Shown: piece by piece, positions 59,322-64,000 of the stretch
How positions within the stretch are numbered: position 1 is the stretch's first letter
How the letters are laid out: each line of letters starts with the position of its first letter
From: Pseudomonas neuropathica
Lineage (GTDB): Bacteria; Pseudomonadota; Gammaproteobacteria; Pseudomonadales; Pseudomonadaceae
Direction of reading: 5' to 3'
Length of the DNA stretch: 64,000 nucleotides
NCBI RefSeq assembly: GCF_015461835.1
Contig: NZ_JACOPX010000009.1
Coordinates: 186,001 to 250,000 of the forward strand
Translations under genes and position numbers: made by a program
The notes under the pieces: model-generated
The model's input: only the letters and a program-made list of their open reading frames with translations
Told to the model about the DNA's origin: nothing
Databases searched by the model: none

Positions 59322-62300
59322 TCAGTTGACCGTGACCTGACCAAGGGCGGCTTTCACTTCCTGGGCCTGATGCTGCGGCGCGTAGACCTGTTTGAAACGC
59401 ACCGGCGGCAGGCTGAACTGGCCCTTTTGCGAGAAGCGCACCAGATGGCGCAAGCGCAATTCGCCGCTCAGCGCATCGACCGGCACCGCATAAGCCAGTT
59501 GCCCCGGTTCGAAACGCGCCTTCTCCAACGAGGTCGGTTCAGTGCCGTCCTTGCCCTGCAACTTGATGCCCCAGGTGGTGCGCTCGACATCGGCGCCCGG
59601 TGGTAGCGGCACTTCGAGCATGCCGTAGCGCAGCGGTTTCGGCGCTTTGCTGGTGAGGATCACTTCGTCCAAATACAGGCTGTCGCTGGACAGCGGCTTG
59701 CTGCCGATCGGCTCCAGTTTGAAGGTGAACGCTTCCTCGCCCGGCACCAGTCGCGACAGGCGACGGGTGATGGTCACGGCCATCGGATCGACTGCCGGTT
59801 GCTGGCTCTGGAAACTCAACGCCGCGCGCAGCGGACGCTCCTGCGTACCGGACACCGACAACACGCTCGGCACTGGCGTCGCGCCCTGCCACGTCCAGTA
59901 CATCTCGCCGCTGGCTCCGTAGTTCTTCTTCCAGCCTTCACCCGGCGTCAGTGCAATGGTCGGCGACGCCTGGGCGATGCTGCGTTGCAGCCAGGTCAGC
60001 GCCAGCGCACGTTCGAGGGTCGACTGCTGCGGCAGCAAACGTTGCAACAACGCCGTAGCACGCGCCTGATCGAACGCTTGCAGCGACAGGTTCAGCGCCT
60101 CGGCGAACGGCTGCGAACTGACCGCCAGACGCTGTTGCGCAGCCCCTACCTGACGATTGAACGTTTCCGGCAAGGCGACCTTCGACTGCGTGGCCAACGC
60201 AGCGGTCAACACCCGCGCCGCCGCCAGACCGAGCGCCGAATCCGGGGCGCTCATCACCAGACTGTCTTCGCCGTCGTCCATCAGGGTTTCGGCGTTGCCT
60301 TCACCGGCCTTGGCCAGATCCTCCATCAAGCCGCTGAGCAAGGTGTTCACCGGCAAATGCATCTGCTTGGCGAACGACAGAATCAGCGCGCGCTGCAGCA
60401 ACGGTGTGTTCGGCGCTTGCTTGGCGTAAACCTCCAGGACTCGCTGCCAATGCTCCGGCGGCAAGGTCAATTCCAGCACCTGGCTAGCGTTCCAGTCGGC
60501 GTAGTAAGCGTAAGCCGTGAGGAACGCATCCGGTTCACCGTCGTAACCCCACCAGGTGAAGCTCGCCGACGGCCCGGCCATTTGCACCAGACGCAGACGG
60601 CTGTTCTGCATGATCAGACGCAAGCGATCACGAATCTGCGGATTCGATGCCAGCGATGGATAGGCAATGCTCAACGGCAGCAAACGGCTGGCAGTCTGCT
60701 CGACGCCGCCGTACGGATAGCTGAGCAGATCATCGAGTGCCGAACGGAACAACGCTTGCGGGCTGTCATCCAGACGCAGGCGAATATCGGTGGCGTCGGC
60801 CGGCAGACTCAACGGTGTGTCACCGCTGGCCACGTCGAGGCTTTGAGTCTGAGTGACTTGCCAGCCGTCACCGGTCGCACTCAGGCGCACGGCGAGGGAA
60901 TCGGCGGTCTTGCCGTCCTGCACCAACTCCGCCGTCCATTCGCCGGAAGCCAATGTGAACGCCGGCAGCGGCAGATAATTGATGCCGTTGTTCAGGGTCA
61001 CAGGCAGACGCTGTTCGGCGCCCGCATAGTGAGTGACCAGTTCAGCCTTGACCGGTTTCTCGGCTTGGCTGAAGGCGAACACGCCGAGTTGCGGCTGATC
61101 GCTCTTACGGAATTTGCTCGGCCCGCTCCACTTCAGGTACAGCGGTTTTTCCGAACGCACGAACTGCTTCTTCTGCCCGACCTGACCGTCATCGGCGATC
61201 GCGCGAGCGGTAATGCGCCAGCGGGTCAGCGAGTCCGGCATCTTGAAGGTGAAGCGGGTTTTGCCGTCGGCACCGGTCAACAACTCCGGCTGCCACGCGG
61301 CGGTATCAACATCTTCACGACGCGGCCGCTCCAGCACTTTTACACCACGCTCGCTGCGGTTGGCTTTGCCCGGCGCGCCGGGGCTGCCCGGCAACGCGAC
61401 GTCGTAACTGATGAACGACAGGCTCGCACTGGTGCGCACGTTGTTGCGGCGCGGGTGGTAGAAGAACTGGTCGATGGTCGGCGCGACTTCCGGTTGCAGC
61501 GCGTAGACCATTTCGTCGACGACGCTGACGGTCAGATGCGCCGGAACCGCTTTGCCGGCGAACTGCGTGCTCAGATCAACCGTGACCGTGTCGCCCGGCA
61601 AATACACCGCTTTATCAGTGCTGATCGCCACGTCGATTTGCGGCGCGACCACTTTGATCCCGGCGTTCTGGAAGCTGTACTGACCGCCCTTGGTGTAGAG
61701 CACGGAGAAGGTCAGGTTTGGCGCAAAGTTGTCCTTGACCGGGATGCGTGCGCGGTATTGGGTGTCGCTGAGTTTTTCCAGTTTCAGCCAGTCGCCGCCC
61801 TTGGCCAGCAGCGCGGTGGCTTCGACCTTGTCGCGCTCCAGCGAGAGCAACGCATCACTGACCGGCTCCGGGAAAGTGATCAGCGCCAGTGCTTCATCGC
61901 CAGCCTTGTACTCGGCTTTGTCGAGGACGATTTCCACAGTGCCCGGCACTGCTTTGACGCCGTCGCCAGTGACCGAATGCCCCGTGGCACCGAGCACGCG
62001 GCCGTGTTGATCTTTCAAGGTCAGGTTGTAAGTGCCCGGACGATCAAACGCCAGGCTGAAGCCCTTGTCCGTCGCCGCGAGTTTGCCTTCACCGGTGCTC
62101 TGGTCTTCCAGACGCACCCAGCCATAGGTGCTCGGCGTCACCGCTTTGCTTTGCTCGGTGCCGCCCTCGTTGGCGTAGCTGAACGCAACCTTGTCGCCGA
62201 CTGCACTGAAGCGTTGCGGCGCGCTCAAGCGGAAGCTCGCGGCGCCACGGTCGATGAGGATTTCCTTGGTGGTCTTGACCCGATACGCCGCGCCATCGCT

Positions 62301-63959
62301 GGCGAACACGGTGAGCATGTAGCGGCTCGGTTTGTCGGCGGCCGGCAGATCAAGGGTCGCGTTGCCTTTGCTGTCGGTAGTCAGTTCGGTGCTGGTCAGT
62401 TCCACCGGGAATTGCCCGAGGTATTGCAGCTCGTTGTCGACCATCGACAGTTGCTGGGCGCGCAGGCTCAGGGTCAGTTTGGCGTTGGCCACCGGTTTGC
62501 CGTCCGGGTACAGCAACAGCAGACTGCCTTTGACCGGATCGCCAGTGCGGTAATCCTGCTTGGCCAGATTCAGCGAAATCTCGAAGTGCGGCTTGATGTA
62601 CTCGGCCACGCGAAAAGCGCTGCTGTAAGCCTGGTCCTTATAGTTGAAACGGATCTCGTAACCCCCGGCCACTGCGTTGTCCGGCAACTGGAAGCGGCCT
62701 TGAGTACCGGCCTTCGAATCGAGTTTCAGGTCGAGGTGTTGCAACTCGGTGCCGGTGGCGTCGAGCACGCTGACCGTGACATCCGCCGCACCGGGCAACA
62801 CCGAGTCCCGCGCATTCTTGAACTCGCGACCGACGATTTTCAGCGACACCCAATCACCCGGGCGATACAGCGGCCGGTCGGTGAAGGCATACAGTTTGGT
62901 GTCGTAGATTTCGCTGTCGTAATAGAAGTTTTCCGAGACGAATACACCGCCCTCTTCGTCCTCGCCGATGACGAACGAACGCTCCGGACTGACGTGTTTC
63001 AGGCGCAGCAAACCATCGGTATCAGTCGCACCGCTGCTCATCACGCCGAGGCCGTCAGTCCACAGCACATTCACCTTCGGTACCGAGCTGCCTTCGTGTT
63101 TGCGCGCGGCCCAGACCAGCAATTCATCGCCGGCAATCTTGCTTACCGCGACGGTGTTGGAAACGAAGACCATGGTGGTCGCGCGGTACTTGCCGATCAG
63201 CGCTTCGACCAGATACAGACCCGGCTTCAGATTGCCCAACGGGATGTAAACGTTGCCGGGTGCGACGCTAACGAAATCACTGGATGAACCCGCCAGATTC
63301 ACCCCTTCCGGCGGCTGAATCGGCTTGGCCTGCCACAGCGGATAACGGAACTGGCTGACCACCGGCAGACCCGGAATCAGCGCAAATTGCGGCTGCGCGT
63401 CGTACGGCGTCGGCGCTGCGATGGCGTTGCCCATCTTCAGTTCCGGCACTTCTTCGGTGACCTGTTTGCGCGATTCATAAGAGAACGCGCGCTGCATCAC
63501 CCGCCGGGATTTGCGGTACCAGTTGTCCCACAGATACGCGAGGGTGTTGGACAGGCCTTCGCCCTTGAACTGGCCGTCGCTGACCACCCGATGCAGGTTC
63601 TTTTGACGCTTGAGGAAATCCAGCGGTTTGTCGATGCGGTACACACGAATATCCGCGCCGCCGTAAGGTTCCATGCGGAAACGACGATAGTCACGGCCCG
63701 GCGCTTCGAGACGGACCATTGCCTGTTCATCAGCAGCGAAACTGCTGTCGGCGAGCAGGAAAAAGCTTTCACCCGAGACCGGCGTGTAGCCGCTCGGCTC
63801 GACCGAATCTTCGGCACTGACGGTGGCCATTGGCAGCAATAGCGCCAACAGCAGAGGAATTCGGGAACAGATACGCAACATGCGGGCACCGGTCATTGGG
63901 AGAGAAAGTTCAGTCGATAGACGCCGATGAAGTTGGGGTTGGCTGCGTCGGGTATCCAT
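59322..63959 (-). CDS. yfaS: Bacterial alpha-2-macroglobulin (YfaS/MagD type)
   Basis: 1545 residues from ATG 63959, which has GGAAGGA 7 nt upstream; ATG 63881 ([25 protein letters not shown]) would leave a shorter, cleaner signal peptide and is an alternative. A large periplasmic protease-trapping protein with repeated macroglobulin beta domains, a bait region near the middle, and an alpha-helical TED domain. The thioester site reads [15 protein letters not shown], where typical members have GCxEQ: the cysteine is replaced by glycine, so the covalent trap is lost, as in P. aeruginosa MagD. First visible gene of yfaS-yfaQ-yfaP. Confidence 0.92.
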   Translation of the reverse strand: MDTRRSQPQLHRRLSTELSLPMTGARMLRICSRIPLLLALLLPMATVSAEDSVEPSGYTPVSGESFFLLADSSFAADEQAMVRLEAPGRDYRRFRMEPYGGADIRVYRIDKPLDFLKRQKNLHRVVSDGQFKGEGLSNTLAYLWDNWYRKSRRVMQRAFSYESRKQVTEEVPELKMGNAIAAPTPYDAQPQFALIPGLPVVSQFRYPLWQAKPIQPPEGVNLAGSSSDFVSVAPGNVYIPLGNLKPGLYLVEALIGKYRATTMVFVSNTVAVSKIAGDELLVWAARKHEGSSVPKVNVLWTDGLGVMSSGATDTDGLLRLKHVSPERSFVIGEDEEGGVFVSENFYYDSEIYDTKLYAFTDRPLYRPGDWVSLKIVGREFKNARDSVLPGAADVTVSVLDATGTELQHLDLKLDSKAGTQGRFQLPDNAVAGGYEIRFNYKDQAYSSAFRVAEYIKPHFEISLNLAKQDYRTGDPVKGSLLLLYPDGKPVANAKLTLSLRAQQLSMVDNELQYLGQFPVELTSTELTTDSKGNATLDLPAADKPSRYMLTVFASDGAAYRVKTTKEILIDRGAASFRLSAPQRFSAVGDKVAFSYANEGGTEQSKAVTPSTYGWVRLEDQSTGEGKLAATDKGFSLAFDRPGTYNLTLKDQHGRVLGATGHSVTGDGVKAVPGTVEIVLDKAEYKAGDEALALITFPEPVSDALLSLERDKVEATALLAKGGDWLKLEKLSDTQYRARIPVKDNFAPNLTFSVLYTKGGQYSFQNAGIKVVAPQIDVAISTDKAVYLPGDTVTVDLSTQFAGKAVPAHLTVSVVDEMVYALQPEVAPTIDQFFYHPRRNNVRTSASLSFISYDVALPGSPGAPGKANRSERGVKVLERPRREDVDTAAWQPELLTGADGKTRFTFKMPDSLTRWRITARAIADDGQVGQKKQFVRSEKPLYLKWSGPSKFRKSDQPQLGVFAFSQAEKPVKAELVTHYAGAEQRLPVTLNNGINYLPLPAFTLASGEWTAELVQDGKTADSLAVRLSATGDGWQVTQTQSLDVASGDTPLSLPADATDIRLRLDDSPQALFRSALDDLLSYPYGGVEQTASRLLPLSIAYPSLASNPQIRDRLRLIMQNSRLRLVQMAGPSASFTWWGYDGEPDAFLTAYAYYADWNASQVLELTLPPEHWQRVLEVYAKQAPNTPLLQRALILSFAKQMHLPVNTLLSGLMEDLAKAGEGNAETLMDDGEDSLVMSAPDSALGLAAARVLTAALATQSKVALPETFNRQVGAAQQRLAVSSQPFAEALNLSLQAFDQARATALLQRLLPQQSTLERALALTWLQRSIAQASPTIALTPGEGWKKNYGASGEMYWTWQGATPVPSVLSVSGTQERPLRAALSFQSQQPAVDPMAVTITRRLSRLVPGEEAFTFKLEPIGSKPLSSDSLYLDEVILTSKAPKPLRYGMLEVPLPPGADVERTTWGIKLQGKDGTEPTSLEKARFEPGQLAYAVPVDALSGELRLRHLVRFSQKGQFSLPPVRFKQVYAPQHQAQEVKAALGQVTVN

Positions 63960-64000
63960 CGGGTGTCCTTCCATGTCATGAGTTGCTGCAGGCTTGCTGA

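Noticed and set aside
59799..63287. 1162-codon open frame on the plus strand
   Set aside because: Antisense to the alpha-2-macroglobulin gene, with composition typical of shadow frames and no recognisable domain.

Overview
The window is chromosomal DNA from a Pseudomonas of the P. fluorescens group. Evidence is the gene order leuS-lptE-holA-arfA-sltB3 and lipA-lipB-ybeD-dacC-rlpA-mltB-rodA-mrdA-rlmH-rsfS-nadD-proA, which matches the conserved Pseudomonas neighbourhood. The DNA is GC-rich, and it carries the paired palindromic REP elements typical of fluorescent pseudomonads (GTAGGAGCTGCC and GCGAGCAAGCTCGCTCCC types).

Layout. 1-25400 is core genome: ybeY (partial)-corC-lnt; a YdcF-like protein; leuS-lptE-holA; the ribosome-rescue factor arfA with a hairpin inside its reading frame; a lytic transglycosylase; an LD-carboxypeptidase; then a long minus-strand block for lipoylation (lipA, lipB, ybeD), cell-wall elongation (dacC, rlpA, mltB, rodA, mrdA), ribosome and NAD functions (rlmH, rsfS, nadD) and proA. 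A DNA glycosylase and a DedA-PAP2 fusion close it. 25401-32800 is accessory: a protein with a candidate ADP-ribosyltransferase domain, a 1157-residue protein with a hydrophobic pore-like segment and RTX-like repeats, a broken paralogue of the first gene, and two small unknown genes on the other strand. 32849-40290 is ordinary: Lon-N protein, LrgAB pair, MaoC protein, a MORN-repeat/C13-protease lipoprotein, oxidoreductase, YceK-like lipoprotein, ubiX and mpl.

40295-48095 is an ethanolamine catabolic unit: a sigma-54 activator (EatR type), a divergent aldehyde dehydrogenase, and a permease followed by eutB and eutC. I find a sigma-54 (-24/-12) promoter before the dehydrogenase and another before the permease, so one activator can plausibly drive both. 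A GNAT protein, DedA, MtfA, pyrophosphatase and an S24-type repressor follow.

52287-56594 is a small, less GC-rich island bounded by 20-bp direct repeats (19/20 identical). It contains DarT-DarG, a DNA ADP-ribosylating toxin-antitoxin pair, and a fusion of a GHKL ATPase to a Shedu-like (DUF4263) nuclease. This has the composition of an anti-phage defence island. From 56885 to the end is the periplasmic alpha-2-macroglobulin operon (yfaS/magD, yfaQ, yfaP). Its macroglobulin has lost the thioester cysteine.

The two most novel parts are the toxin-like locus at 25752-31812 and the repeat-bounded DarTG/GHKL-nuclease island. I see no tRNA, rRNA, CRISPR array or intact insertion sequence.
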